Shown: positions 45,594-53,355 of the stretch, piece after piece
Layout: the number at the start of each line of letters is the position of its first letter
Position numbering within the stretch: position 1 is the stretch's first letter
The notes under the pieces: model-generated
The model's database searches: none
Seen by the model: the letters and a program-made list of their open reading frames with translations, nothing else
Told to the model about the DNA's origin: nothing
Assembly (NCBI RefSeq): GCF_000282475.1
Contig: NZ_AKJF01000061.1
Coordinates: forward strand, 1 to 64,000
From: Pseudomonas sp. GM78
GTDB lineage: Bacteria; Pseudomonadota; Gammaproteobacteria; Pseudomonadales; Pseudomonadaceae
Direction: 5' to 3'
Length of the DNA stretch: 64,000 nt
Made by a program: the position numbers and the translations under genes

Positions 45594-45668
45594 AAAAGAT
45601 CGCAGCCTGCGGCAGCTCCTACAGGGGAATGCGATCCCTGTAGGAGCTGCCGCAGGCTGCGATCTTTT
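45594..45668. repeat. Palindromic repeat, GATCGCAGCCT type
   Basis: Second copy of the element at 40016-40091, here with perfectly matching arms around a short spacer. Confidence 0.85.
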
Positions 45669-45670
45669 GG

Positions 45671-46048
45671 TTATTGGCGGAACGGCGCGAAATTGACGTT
45701 GGTGCCCGCCGGGCGCATGTCCTGCAGGAACGAGTCCTTGTCGGCGCTCAGTTCCAGGCTCAGGGCCGCTTTGCGCTTGCCTTCGTTGCGTACCACCAGG
45801 CCTTCGAGCTTCTCGCGCAGGAACACCGTCGGCACTTTAAGGTGCAGCAGTTCGTCGGTGTCCGGGGTGTGCATCAGCAGGTGAATCCACTCGTACTGAC
45901 CCACCGCCAGGCGCGACACCGGGATGTCGAACCACCAGATGTTGCGGTTGCGGTTCAGTTCGGTGAAGTGGCAATTGTTGACGCCAAGCACAGCACCGCC
46001 GAGTTCCTGATTTCTGCGGGCAATGGCCTGCTTTTTATCGAGTTTCAT
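45671..46048 (-). CDS. Conserved hypothetical protein
   Basis: A 125-residue soluble protein I cannot assign. It begins with a basic helix (KLDKKQAIARRNQELGG) followed by alternating strands (HFTELNRNRNIWWFDIPVSRLAVGQYEWIHLLMHT, HLKVPTVFLREKLEGLVVRNEGKRKAALSLELSADK). ATG 46048 is chosen because AGGA precedes it; the extension to 46141 lacks conserved character. Coding quality is good throughout, and it stands alone between a repeat and the CsbD-like gene. Confidence 0.7.
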   Translation of the reverse strand: MKLDKKQAIARRNQELGGAVLGVNNCHFTELNRNRNIWWFDIPVSRLAVGQYEWIHLLMHTPDTDELLHLKVPTVFLREKLEGLVVRNEGKRKAALSLELSADKDSFLQDMRPAGTNVNFAPFRQ

Positions 46049-46247
46049 AACATTCCTACAAAATTGGATCTTCAGCGCCAGGGCCTGAATACGTTGCGCA
46101 TTCTCGGGGGTTGCCGGGCAAACATAAAGCCCAACCTGCATTGAACGATGAAATGTCAGCGGAAAATAAATGAAACTCCCTGCAAACGCCCCCGGTCAAC
46201 CTTGTGTAACCACTTTTTCTCATTGAGATGTTCACAGGAGAAACACC

Positions 46248-46439
46248 ATGGGCAGCACAAGCGATAAAGTCAAAGGCATGGCCAACGAAGCCGCGGGTAA
46301 CGTCAAGCAAGGCGTGGGCAAGGCCACCAATAACCCCAACCTGCAAGCCGAAGGCAAGGCTCAGGAAAGGAAAGGCGAGGCCCAGCAGGCTGTCGGCAAA
46401 GCCAAGGACGCGATCAAGAAAGGTGTCGACAAAGCGTAA
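46248..46439 (+). CDS. CsbD-like stress protein
   Basis: A 63-residue Lys/Ala/Gly-rich hydrophilic protein of the CsbD family ([41 protein letters not shown]). CsbD is a general-stress protein in Bacillus; the role in pseudomonads is unknown. A good AGGAG precedes the ATG and a terminator follows. The roughly 200 bases upstream hold no other gene. Confidence 0.9.
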   Translation: MGSTSDKVKGMANEAAGNVKQGVGKATNNPNLQAEGKAQERKGEAQQAVGKAKDAIKKGVDKA

Positions 46440-46461
46440 TACGGCCTTTTGTGAGCGTAAG

Positions 46462-46489
46462 AAACGGCCATCCACGGATGGCCGTTTTT
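46462..46489 (+). terminator. Intrinsic terminator after the CsbD gene
   Basis: AAACGGCCATCC and GGATGGCCGTTT around a very small loop, ending in T5. Confidence 0.85.
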
Positions 46490-46616
46490 GTGTCAGCCTG
46501 AACTTGAGCGACGAAATCGTTTCAAAGTCGCCAGGTAGGCTAGTTTGATCAATACAAGCGGCCCCTGAGTCGCCACGATCTCAACCCAACCCTGTATGCG
46601 GCGAATGGAGACGCGA

Positions 46617-47576
46617 ATGATTTTCCCGGACATGAGAGGCCTGCCCCTGCACCGTGTGATGATGCGCACGGTCACCGAGTTCGTCGATGACGAGATGTCG
46701 ACCTATGCCTCGGCGCTGGCCTATCAAATGCTGTTTTCGCTGTTTCCGTTCATCCTGTTCCTGATTGCCCTGATCGGCTTCCTGCACCTGCCGGATTTCT
46801 TTTCCTGGTTGCGCCTGCAATCGGAACTGGTTTTGCCACCCCAGGCGCTGGAACAGGTGAACCCGGTGATCGACCAGCTCCAGCAATCCAAGGGTGGCCT
46901 GCTGTCAGTGGGTATCGTGATTGCCCTGTGGACCGCCTCGGCCGGTGTGCGCCTGATGATGAGTGCGATGAACGCCGCCTACGATGTGGTTGAAGGCCGG
47001 CCGGCGTGGAAGCGCTTTCCGCTGTCGATCATATACACCGTCGGCATCGCCGGGATGCTGCTTATCGCTGCCGCCCTGATGGTGCTCGGGCCGCAGGTGA
47101 TGAGCTGGATCGCGGCGCAAGTTGGTCTTGAGTACTTCATCGTCACGCTGTGGAGCATCGCGCGCTGGCCGGTGATCGTTATTCTGTTGATGGTCGCCGT
47201 GGCATTGATCTACTACGTTATGCCCGACGTTAAACAGGAGTTTCGCTTCATCACCCCAGGTTCGGTGCTGTCCGTGGTGGTGTGGATCATCGCGTCCCTG
47301 GGCTTCGGTTTGTACGTCAAGGAATTCGCCAACTACAACGCCATGTATGGCAGTATCGGTGCGATCATCGTGCTGTTGCTGTACTTCTACATATCCGCCG
47401 CCGTGTTGTTGCTGGGCGCGGAAATGAATGCGGTGATCGAGCACATGTCGCGCGAGGGCAAGGAACCTGGCGAGAAGGTCCCCGGCGAGCATGGCCCCGT
47501 CCATGAGGAAAAACACCACGTGTCGGGACTGGGCCGCGATCATTCAAAACCCAAACCGACCATTGACGAAACCTGA
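46617..47576 (+). CDS. YihY/BrkB family inner-membrane protein
   Basis: A 319-residue protein with about six membrane helices and the family core ([29 protein letters not shown], then [20 protein letters not shown] and [32 protein letters not shown]). The C-terminal 45 residues are a charged, His-containing tail. Function in the family is not settled. ATG 46617 has GGAG six bases before it and is preferred over two upstream ATGs. Peptide deformylase follows after two bases. Confidence 0.87.
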   Translation: MIFPDMRGLPLHRVMMRTVTEFVDDEMSTYASALAYQMLFSLFPFILFLIALIGFLHLPDFFSWLRLQSELVLPPQALEQVNPVIDQLQQSKGGLLSVGIVIALWTASAGVRLMMSAMNAAYDVVEGRPAWKRFPLSIIYTVGIAGMLLIAAALMVLGPQVMSWIAAQVGLEYFIVTLWSIARWPVIVILLMVAVALIYYVMPDVKQEFRFITPGSVLSVVVWIIASLGFGLYVKEFANYNAMYGSIGAIIVLLLYFYISAAVLLLGAEMNAVIEHMSREGKEPGEKVPGEHGPVHEEKHHVSGLGRDHSKPKPTIDET

Positions 47577-47578
47577 CC

Positions 47579-48118
47579 ATGATCCGTGAAATCCTGAAAA
47601 TGGGCGATGAACGCTTGCTGCGCATTGCCCCGCAAGTGCCGGCCGAGATGTTCGACAGCCCCGAGTTGTGGCAACTGATCGACGACATGTTCCAGACCAT
47701 GGAAAGCGTCGGCGGGGTTGGCCTGGCTGCGCCGCAGATCGGTGTCGACCTGCAACTGGTGATCTTCGGCTTCGAGCACAGCGAACGTTACCCGGACGCC
47801 GAAGCGGTACCGCAGACCATTTTGATCAATCCGCTGATCACGCCGCTGAGCCCGATCCTGGAAGAGGGTTTCGAAGGGTGCCTGTCGGTGCCTGGCCTGC
47901 GCGGCGCGGTGGATCGATATCAACACATCCGCTACGAAGGGTTCGACCCCAAGGGCGAGCCGATCGTGCGTATCGCTTCGGGGTTTCACGCGCGGGTGGT
48001 GCAGCACGAGTGCGACCACCTGATCGGTCGGTTGTACCCGTCGCGCATCAGCGACTTCAGCAAGTTCGGGTTTACCGAAGTGATGTTCCCGGACCTTGAT
48101 CCCAACGCAGACGACTGA
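47579..48118 (+). CDS. def: Peptide deformylase, additional type
   Basis: A 179-residue metallo-deformylase removing formyl groups from new proteins. All three motifs are present: [18 protein letters not shown] (metal Cys) and [13 protein letters not shown] (HExxH-like metal His pair and Glu). It is not next to fmt, so it is probably the second deformylase of the genome, perhaps with a specialised role (inference). It starts two bases after the YihY-type gene, likely in one operon. Confidence 0.93.
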   Translation: MIREILKMGDERLLRIAPQVPAEMFDSPELWQLIDDMFQTMESVGGVGLAAPQIGVDLQLVIFGFEHSERYPDAEAVPQTILINPLITPLSPILEEGFEGCLSVPGLRGAVDRYQHIRYEGFDPKGEPIVRIASGFHARVVQHECDHLIGRLYPSRISDFSKFGFTEVMFPDLDPNADD

Positions 48119-48124
48119 GCTGTT

Positions 48125-48535
48125 CTACGGCGCCAGGCCCATGGCGATCATCGGCTTGCTGCGGGCGTAGCGACTCAGACGCTCGACCATGGCGTAAGGC
48201 ATCGGTGGATCGAAGGCAAAGCCACGACGTTGATAAAAATCACGCAAGTCCGGATGACAGAACAGCCATACCGGGCTTTCAATGTGGCGGGTGGCCGCGG
48301 CGATCAGTGCGGCGGCGACACCCTGTTCGCGACAGGCCGGGTCGACAAACAGTCCGGTCAGCCAATGCCCGCCGGACACAGGCCGCAAGCACAGCGCTGC
48401 GACGATCTCGTCGCGCCGCGCCACCCACAATTGTGCGTCGCGCACCGCCTTCATCGACGATTGGTGGGCGCGATAAAACTTGTTCATCAGCGGCCATAAC
48501 GGCTCTTCGAGCCGGGTGTACTGGGTATCGGGCAT
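48125..48535 (-). CDS. GNAT family N-acetyltransferase
   Basis: A 136-residue GNAT acyltransferase. The acetyl-CoA loop is LTGLFVDPACREQGVAAALIAAATRH, followed by a strand and the closing LRDFYQRRGFAF. The substrate is unknown. ATG 48535 is taken because upstream sequence in this frame overlaps the Lys-rich gene region and is not GNAT-like. It converges with the deformylase gene. Confidence 0.85.
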   Translation of the reverse strand: MPDTQYTRLEEPLWPLMNKFYRAHQSSMKAVRDAQLWVARRDEIVAALCLRPVSGGHWLTGLFVDPACREQGVAAALIAAATRHIESPVWLFCHPDLRDFYQRRGFAFDPPMPYAMVERLSRYARSKPMIAMGLAP

Positions 48536-48638
48536 GGTCTTGGACTGTCGGTGCTCAAAGCCTGGGATTATAAAAGAACACGTCGGCTGCGATAGGTGTA
48601 TACCTGATCTCACATCCCCTGTCCGTGGAGTACGCATC

Positions 48639-48749
48639 ATGTCCAAAGGTATGGATTCGAAGAAAGCAGCGAAGAAAAAACCGCTGAAAACCGCCATCGA
48701 AAAGCGCACGGAAAAGAAAGCCAAGAAGGTGGGCGTGTTCGGTCATTGA
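48639..48749 (+). CDS. 36-residue Lys-rich small protein
   Basis: ATG 48639 has GTGGAG eight bases before it and encodes 36 residues, about 14 of them Lys (MSKGMDSKKAAKKKPLKTAI and onward to KKVGVFGH). No known domain. Composition suggests nucleic-acid or ribosome contact (inference). A perfect 13-base-pair hairpin follows directly. Divergent from the GNAT gene. Confidence 0.6.
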   Translation: MSKGMDSKKAAKKKPLKTAIEKRTEKKAKKVGVFGH

Positions 48750-48761
48750 GCCCGCGCGGGT

Positions 48762-48790
48762 GATCGCTCCCATGCAACATGGGAGCGATC
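48762..48790 (+). terminator. Perfect hairpin after the Lys-rich gene
   Basis: GATCGCTCCCATG-CAA-CATGGGAGCGATC: 13 pairs and a three-base loop. No T run follows, so it may stabilise mRNA ends rather than stop transcription. Confidence 0.5.
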
Positions 48791-48850
48791 CTTATGAAAT
48801 AATCTGCAAAATCTGCCCATACCCTTCAACCCTGTCCGAGAAAAGTTTGC

Positions 48851-49408
48851 ATGGAGCTCAAGACCAACGCGGCGCTGATCATCATCGACCAACAGAAAGG
48901 CATCCTGCACCCCAAGCTCGGTCGGCGGAACAATCCCCACGCCGAGGAACGCATGCTGGCACTGCTGGGCCATTGGCGCCGCAGCGCTCGGCCGGTGATC
49001 CACGTGCAGCATCTGTCCCGTTCAGAGGATTCAGTGTTCTGGCCCGGGCAGTCCGGGGTGGAATTTCAGGAACGGTTCCTGCCTGCGCCTGGCGAACGAC
49101 ACATTCAAAAACAGGTACCGGATGCGTTTTGTTCGACGGGGCTGGAAGCCGTTTTGCGTGAGGCGGGGATCGCGCAACTGGTCATCGTTGGCGTGGCGAC
49201 TCACAACTCGGTGGAGTCCACGGCGCGCACGGCAGGTAACCTGGGATTTGAGACCTGGGTGGTGGAGGATGGTTGCTTTACCTTCGACAAGGCCGACTTT
49301 TTTGGCAATGCCCATTCAGCCGAAGAGGTGCATGGGATGTCGCTGGGGAACCTGCATGGCGAGTACGCCACAGTCGTCAGCAGCGCACATATCCTGAATA
49401 ACGACTGA
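48851..49408 (+). CDS. Isochorismatase-fold hydrolase with Ser in the Cys position
   Basis: A 185-residue isochorismatase/cysteine-hydrolase fold protein. The conserved Asp13 (AALIIIDQQKGI) and Lys87 (HIQKQVPDAF) are present. The usual nucleophile position, Cys in GxxTxxCVxSTAR, is Ser120 here (GVATHNSVESTARTAG). It may therefore act by a Cys-independent route as isochorismatases do, or have altered activity. The substrate is unknown. It stands alone. Confidence 0.8.
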   Translation: MELKTNAALIIIDQQKGILHPKLGRRNNPHAEERMLALLGHWRRSARPVIHVQHLSRSEDSVFWPGQSGVEFQERFLPAPGERHIQKQVPDAFCSTGLEAVLREAGIAQLVIVGVATHNSVESTARTAGNLGFETWVVEDGCFTFDKADFFGNAHSAEEVHGMSLGNLHGEYATVVSSAHILNND

Positions 49409-49410
49409 AG

Positions 49411-49503
49411 CGTCGTAGGAGCCAGGCTTGCCGGCGAACCAGACAGCGCGGTATGTCAGCCTGCCGCTTTCTACAAGCCGGCGACCCGACAAGCCAGCCC
49501 TAC
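49411..49503. repeat. Degenerate REP-like pair
   Basis: GTAGGAGCCAGGCTTGCCGG and a decayed partner ending AAGCCAGCCCTACAG. The arms no longer pair fully. Confidence 0.5.
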
Positions 49504-49514
49504 AGTTCAGCCGA

Positions 49515-49721
49515 TCAAGCGCCGTGGCACTTCTTGAACTTCTTGCCGTTGCCGCATGGGCAAGGGTCGTTGCGGCCAACGTCTTTCAAGGCGTTGCGCA
49601 CCGGTTCCTGGTGGGCGTGGCCGCAGTTCGGGCCGTGGACATGGCCATGGTCGTGATCATGCTGGTGGTGGTCATGATCGTGGTTGCAGTCTGGGCCATG
49701 AACATGGGGTTGCTGGGTCAT
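49515..49721 (-). CDS. SEC-C motif protein with His-rich N-terminus
   Basis: A 68-residue protein. Residues 1-36 are a His/Asp metal-binding-like tract ([20 protein letters not shown]), and the C-terminus is the zinc-binding SEC-C motif of SecA ([17 protein letters not shown]). Probably a zinc-binding accessory or storage protein; function unproven. Its ATG overlaps the stop of the upstream lipoprotein gene (ATGA), so translation is coupled. Confidence 0.82.
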   Translation of the reverse strand: MTQQPHVHGPDCNHDHDHHQHDHDHGHVHGPNCGHAHQEPVRNALKDVGRNDPCPCGNGKKFKKCHGA

Positions 49722-50212
49722 CGAGGTTGCTCCGGAGTTAGATCGGCGGGGATTATCACGCCATTACGTGCCAGGTGCACGTAGTGAGCGATGAATAAAC
49801 CGGTTTCCATCTCACCTTCCAGACGATAGGGAACGGCCTGCTCGGGGTTTTTCAGCTGTTTGACCAGGTCCTTGACCTTGGGCCAGAGGTTGGTGCGGAT
49901 CGGCACCTTGTAAAAACGGCTGCTCCTGGGGTTAACGGAGACCCAGTGCTCATGCTCGCCTTCGGCCAACAGGATGTCGCCCAAGTGGATGCGATATTCC
50001 AGGCCGCGCACGGTCAACTCGCTGTCGCGACGGTTGTCGATGCGAAAGTGCAGGACAAACCGTTGCTCCATCAGCTTGGCCCGCACGACTTCGACCTTGA
50101 CCAGATGCACCTCGGGGTCTGGTTCATCGGTACTGAACCAGGATGCGCAGCCGCCGAGCCCCAAGCAAAGAGCCAGCGTGAGTAGAATGCGTGAGAGTTG
50201 CTGGGTGATCAT
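49718..50212 (-). CDS. LEA type 2 (WHy-domain) lipoprotein
   Basis: A 164-residue lipoprotein. Signal peptide with lipobox LGLGGC near residue 22, then one LEA_2/WHy beta-sandwich ([48 protein letters not shown]). Such domains are linked to desiccation or stress protection in other organisms; the role here is not established. It overlaps the SEC-C gene by four bases. Confidence 0.82.
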   Translation of the reverse strand: MITQQLSRILLTLALCLGLGGCASWFSTDEPDPEVHLVKVEVVRAKLMEQRFVLHFRIDNRRDSELTVRGLEYRIHLGDILLAEGEHEHWVSVNPRSSRFYKVPIRTNLWPKVKDLVKQLKNPEQAVPYRLEGEMETGLFIAHYVHLARNGVIIPADLTPEQPR

Positions 50213-50257
50213 GGTCGTTTGTCTCCCTTGAACCCCAGTCTAGCCGTTGACCTTGTA

Positions 50258-50734
50258 TCAGCTACCAAAATACCCCGAACAGCACTTCTTGAACTTATGC
50301 CCACTGGCGCAAGGGCAGGCGTCGTTGCGCCCGATGTCCAGTTGCACGGTAGGGTCGATGAAGTACCAGCGTCCGGCATTCTGCACAAACGAGGAACGTT
50401 CGCGATGGCTGTGTTCGCCGCTGCCGTCGTGCCAGCGTGCGGTGAACGTGACGAAGGCATGCTCCGGCTGGCCGCCGAGTACTTCGGAGCTCTCGACTTC
50501 AAGGCCCAGCCAGGTGCTCTGGGCACTCCAGTCAGTGATCGATTGTCGATCGAGCCCGCTCTGCTGGGCGGGCAGGGTGGTGGCCACCAGGTAATCGATC
50601 AGGCCCAGCACGTAGGCGCTATAGCGCGAGCGCATCAGGGCTTCGGCGCAGGGTGCCGGATGCCCGGCATGGTAATGGCCGCAGCAGGCATCGAGCAGGG
50701 TGCCGCTGCCGCAAGGGCAAATGGATGTACTCAT
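50258..50734 (-). CDS. YchJ family protein with two SEC-C motifs
   Basis: A 158-residue UPF0225/YchJ protein. SEC-C motifs lie at both ends ([19 protein letters not shown] and [18 protein letters not shown]), with an NTF2-like middle ([20 protein letters not shown], then FTARWHDG). The second motif has Ala in place of the usual Gly (CASG). The function of YchJ is unknown. The DUF6231 gene lies just upstream on the same strand. Confidence 0.88.
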   Translation of the reverse strand: MSTSICPCGSGTLLDACCGHYHAGHPAPCAEALMRSRYSAYVLGLIDYLVATTLPAQQSGLDRQSITDWSAQSTWLGLEVESSEVLGGQPEHAFVTFTARWHDGSGEHSHRERSSFVQNAGRWYFIDPTVQLDIGRNDACPCASGHKFKKCCSGYFGS

Positions 50735-50738
50735 TGCG

Positions 50739-51236
50739 TTACCACCAGTATTTCCCGAAATTTTCCGGATTGGCCCAGAACCGCGAGTTGAGCCAGTCGG
50801 GTACTTGTTTGTATTCAAGCAGATCATAGGTGAACAGCGTCAGTACCTGTTCGTCACGCTGGAAGCGTTCACTGGCTTGCAGCGCCAGGGAGAAAAAATC
50901 CGTTTCCTGCCAGCCGCTCGCCGGCAGGTCGGCCAGCACCGCGATGCGGCTGGCGTTGAGGTTGCGAATGCCACCGAGCAGGTTCAGGCCATCACGCTTG
51001 GGCAAGTGTTCGAGGCAGTCGACCACCAGCGCCAGATCAAAGCGGCGCGCCGCCAGCTCAGCGGGCAACGGCCCGGGTGCCGTATGCGCGACGCTGGTGT
51101 CCGGGTGCGCAAGCTTGAAGGCCTCAAGCGCGGGGAACTCGCTGGCGCCAATCAACAACAGGCGCGCAGGGGCATAACGGTCCAGCAAAGCGGCCAACGC
51201 CTGCTGCGGCGTACGTGAAGAAATACCTGCAATCAT
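50739..51236 (-). CDS. DUF6231-type, methyltransferase-like protein
   Basis: A 165-residue protein with a degenerate class I methyltransferase layout: a strand at [11 protein letters not shown] in place of a full SAM motif and [28 protein letters not shown] as the next strand-helix. The glycine-rich SAM loop is incomplete, so catalytic activity is doubtful. It is followed four bases later by the YchJ gene, probably one operon. Confidence 0.65.
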   Translation of the reverse strand: MIAGISSRTPQQALAALLDRYAPARLLLIGASEFPALEAFKLAHPDTSVAHTAPGPLPAELAARRFDLALVVDCLEHLPKRDGLNLLGGIRNLNASRIAVLADLPASGWQETDFFSLALQASERFQRDEQVLTLFTYDLLEYKQVPDWLNSRFWANPENFGKYWW

Positions 51237-51383
51237 CGAAGATCCTCAATCAGATTTGCCAAGACTAGCCTGCCCGCTTGTTCGATCCTAGAGCGGCTTT
51301 GCCTGAAAAGTCACGATCGCCTGTGAACACGGGACAAAACTGCTATGGCCTATTGCTGGCGGAGATTAAAACTCCGGTCTTTA

Positions 51384-51418
51384 CTCCCTGAATCGGTTCT
51401 AAGCCGATCCTTCAGGAG
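51384..51418 (+). promoter_or_regulatory. Leader hairpin hiding the ribosome site, first OmpA lipoprotein
   Basis: CTCC-C-TGAA (51384-51392) pairs with TTCAGGAG (51411-51418), extended by TCGG with CCGA. The stem includes the AGGAG Shine-Dalgarno of the gene at 51427. It is preceded by GGTCTTTA, as is the hairpin at 52168. Confidence 0.65.
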
Positions 51419-51426
51419 AAAACTAG

Positions 51427-52122
51427 ATGAGCATAGTTCGGACAGCATTACCCCTGGTTCTGCTAACCAGTGTGTTGACTGGTTGCGCAGGTTTGCAGAA
51501 AACCGACTGGCCGACCTGTGCCGCGGTCGGTGGTGTCGTAGGTGCGGGTCTCGGCGCGACCGAGAGTTCATCATGGGCCGGTTATGGCGCGTTGGTAGTC
51601 GGTGCTACGGCGGCAGCCTATTGCTGGGTTCACGGTGATGGTGACGAAGATGGCGATGGTGTGCTCGATAGCCGCGACAAGTGCCCGGGCACGCCAAGAG
51701 GCGTGAAGGTCGATGCCGATGGCTGCCCACCACCAGCGCCTGCTCCAGTGGTTGAAGAGGTCGTGGTGGTCAAGGAAGAAACCATCGTCATCCGCGATGT
51801 CAACTTCGAGTTCGACTCGGCCAAGCTGACGGCCGCCGATAAAGACAAGCTCAACACCATTGCCACTCGCCTGAAACAGGAAGCAGCCAGCGCCCGACTG
51901 ACCGTGACCGGTCACACCGACAGCGTGGGCAGCGACGCCTACAACCAGAAACTGTCGGACCGCCGCGCGCATTCGGTGGTGGAATATCTGATCGAAAGCG
52001 GTGTGCCTCGCAGCAGCTTCGTGTCGGTCAGCGGCGCCGGGGAAAGCCAGCCGGTTGCCGACAACAAAACCGCTGACGGCCGCGCGATGAACCGTCGCAC
52101 GGAAATCAAAATCAACCGCTAG
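51427..52122 (+). CDS. OmpA-family lipoprotein (tandem copy 1)
   Basis: A 231-residue outer-membrane lipoprotein. Lipobox LTGC at residues 17-20, a glycine-rich hydrophobic segment (GGVVGAGLGATESSSWAGYGALVVGATAAAYCW), a thrombospondin-type calcium repeat (DGDEDGDGVLDSRDKCPGTPRG), and the OmpA peptidoglycan-binding domain from about residue 115 (VNFEFDSAKLTAADKDKL, then GHTDSVGSDAYNQKLSDRRAHSV). It should link outer membrane and peptidoglycan. A second copy follows at 52213. Confidence 0.88.
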   Translation: MSIVRTALPLVLLTSVLTGCAGLQKTDWPTCAAVGGVVGAGLGATESSSWAGYGALVVGATAAAYCWVHGDGDEDGDGVLDSRDKCPGTPRGVKVDADGCPPPAPAPVVEEVVVVKEETIVIRDVNFEFDSAKLTAADKDKLNTIATRLKQEAASARLTVTGHTDSVGSDAYNQKLSDRRAHSVVEYLIESGVPRSSFVSVSGAGESQPVADNKTADGRAMNRRTEIKINR

Positions 52123-52128
52123 ACCCCT

Positions 52129-52159
52129 CGCATCCACCGCTTGTGCAGTCGTGGATGCG
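52129..52159 (+). terminator. Hairpin between the OmpA lipoprotein genes
   Basis: CGCATCCAC and GTGGATGCG pair around a 13-base loop; the following GGTCTTTA is only weakly T-rich. It may be a partial terminator or mRNA stabiliser. Confidence 0.5.
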
Positions 52160-52167
52160 GGTCTTTA

Positions 52168-52203
52168 CTCCTGTGTAACCGGCATCGGCCGGTGACACAG
52201 GAG
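52168..52203 (+). promoter_or_regulatory. Leader hairpin hiding the ribosome site, second OmpA lipoprotein
   Basis: CTCCTGTGT (52168-52176) pairs perfectly with ACACAGGAG (52195-52203), with an inner CCGG/CCGG stem. The AGGAG Shine-Dalgarno of the gene at 52213 is fully inside. Confidence 0.7.
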
Positions 52204-52212
52204 CTTTCAAAA

Positions 52213-52929
52213 ATGAGCAATTTCACACGGACCGTCTTGCCGGTTCTGCTGCTTGGCAGCCTGTTGACCGGTTGCGCTACTCACAGTGATGGCACCGCCC
52301 CCCTCAATCAACGTACCTGGCCAATCTGCAGCCTCATTGGCGGCCTGGTCGGTGGAGGCCTGGGCGCTATTGGAAGTAGCGGTTGGGCGGCCGGTGGAGC
52401 GGCGCTCGGGATCTTGAGCGGTGGCTTGATCTGTTATGCCCAGGATGGCGACGAAGACGACGATGGCGTGTTCGACCGTCGTGATCGCTGCCCTGACACC
52501 CCTGCCAATACACCTGTGGAACATCATGGCTGCCCACTGCCGCAATACCCGGCCAGCGTGAAAGCTGAACCTGTGCAAGCCGAAGTCATCACCCTGAGCG
52601 ATGCCGATGATGTGCTGTTTGCCTTCAATAGCGCTGACTTGACCCCCAGCATGCAAAGCAAGCTGGATTCGGTCATGGGCAAACTGCAGGACCCCAGCGT
52701 CGCGAGCATCAAGGTGATCGGCCATACCGACAGCGTCGGATCGGATGAGTACAACCAGGAGCTGTCGCAAAGGCGTGCCAGCAGTGTCGCCGACTACCTG
52801 CTCAGCCAGCACGTTGCACCCGATAAAGTCACCAGCGAAGGCAAGGGTGAAAGCGAGCCTGTTGCCGATAATGAAACCGAAGAAGGCCGTGCGGAAAATC
52901 GCCGCGTGGAATTGCACATCAATCGCTGA
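52213..52929 (+). CDS. OmpA-family lipoprotein (tandem copy 2)
   Basis: A 238-residue paralogue of the preceding protein: lipobox LLTGC, hydrophobic glycine-rich segment (LIGGLVGGGLGAIGSSGWAAGGAALGILSGG), calcium-type repeat (DGDEDDDGVFDRRDRCPDTP) and OmpA domain (FAFNSADLTPSMQSKL, then GHTDSVGSDEYNQELSQRRASSV). ATG 52213 follows AGGAG held in a hairpin. The pair arose by tandem duplication that also copied the leader. Confidence 0.88.
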   Translation: MSNFTRTVLPVLLLGSLLTGCATHSDGTAPLNQRTWPICSLIGGLVGGGLGAIGSSGWAAGGAALGILSGGLICYAQDGDEDDDGVFDRRDRCPDTPANTPVEHHGCPLPQYPASVKAEPVQAEVITLSDADDVLFAFNSADLTPSMQSKLDSVMGKLQDPSVASIKVIGHTDSVGSDEYNQELSQRRASSVADYLLSQHVAPDKVTSEGKGESEPVADNETEEGRAENRRVELHINR

Positions 52930-53049
52930 ACCCCGCGATAGAGCCGTCGGGCGATGATTGACGTCGTTCCGTCGGCCATTTGCCATCTTCCGGAAGAATT
53001 TTCGCTTGCCCTCTGGCTTATGCCGCGTGGAAGCCGTTACTGTGCGAGC

Positions 53050-53066
53050 AAATAATAATTCTCATC
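53050..53066. promoter_or_regulatory. Candidate Fur box before the DUF1145 gene
   Basis: AATAATAATTCTCATC (minus strand GATGAGAATTATTATT) matches about 12 of 16 Fur consensus positions, 11 bases before the start codon. Confidence 0.45.
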
Positions 53067-53076
53067 GGGGGCGGGT

Positions 53077-53355
53077 ATGAAGGTGATATGGGGGCTGGGG
53101 AAGCTGTTGACCCTGGTGTTCTGGTTGGTGGTGCTGGTCAATCAGCTCACACCGTTCATCTATCCGCTGCACCCGCTGGTCGATCTGGCCGGCTGCCTGC
53201 TGGCGGGGCTTCATCTGCTGGAGGCGGTGTTCTGCTACCGCAGCCTCAGGGGCCGTGCCCATCCTTGGCTCGATCGCTTGAAAGTGCTCATTTTCGGCGT
53301 ATTCCACCTGCAAACCCTCCCGGCTCCCACCGCACGTAAGGCTTCCCATGCGTAA
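53077..53355 (+). CDS. DUF1145 family membrane protein
   Basis: A 92-residue inner-membrane protein with two hydrophobic segments (LGKLLTLVFWLVVLVNQLTPF and VDLAGCLLAGLHLLEAVFCY), characteristic of the DUF1145/YhhL group. The last 30 residues are polar. Function is unknown. It overlaps the collagen-like gene by eight bases, and a Fur-like site covers its promoter region. Confidence 0.78.
   Translation: MKVIWGLGKLLTLVFWLVVLVNQLTPFIYPLHPLVDLAGCLLAGLHLLEAVFCYRSLRGRAHPWLDRLKVLIFGVFHLQTLPAPTARKASHA

Noticed and set aside
9690-45668. Repeats considered as a CRISPR array
   Set aside because: They are dispersed inverted pairs with variable spacing and no cas genes, so they are REP elements.
46150-46210. 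AlgU-type promoter before the CsbD gene (GAAACT and GTCAA)
   Set aside because: Spacing and both hexamers depart too far from the consensus to support a call.
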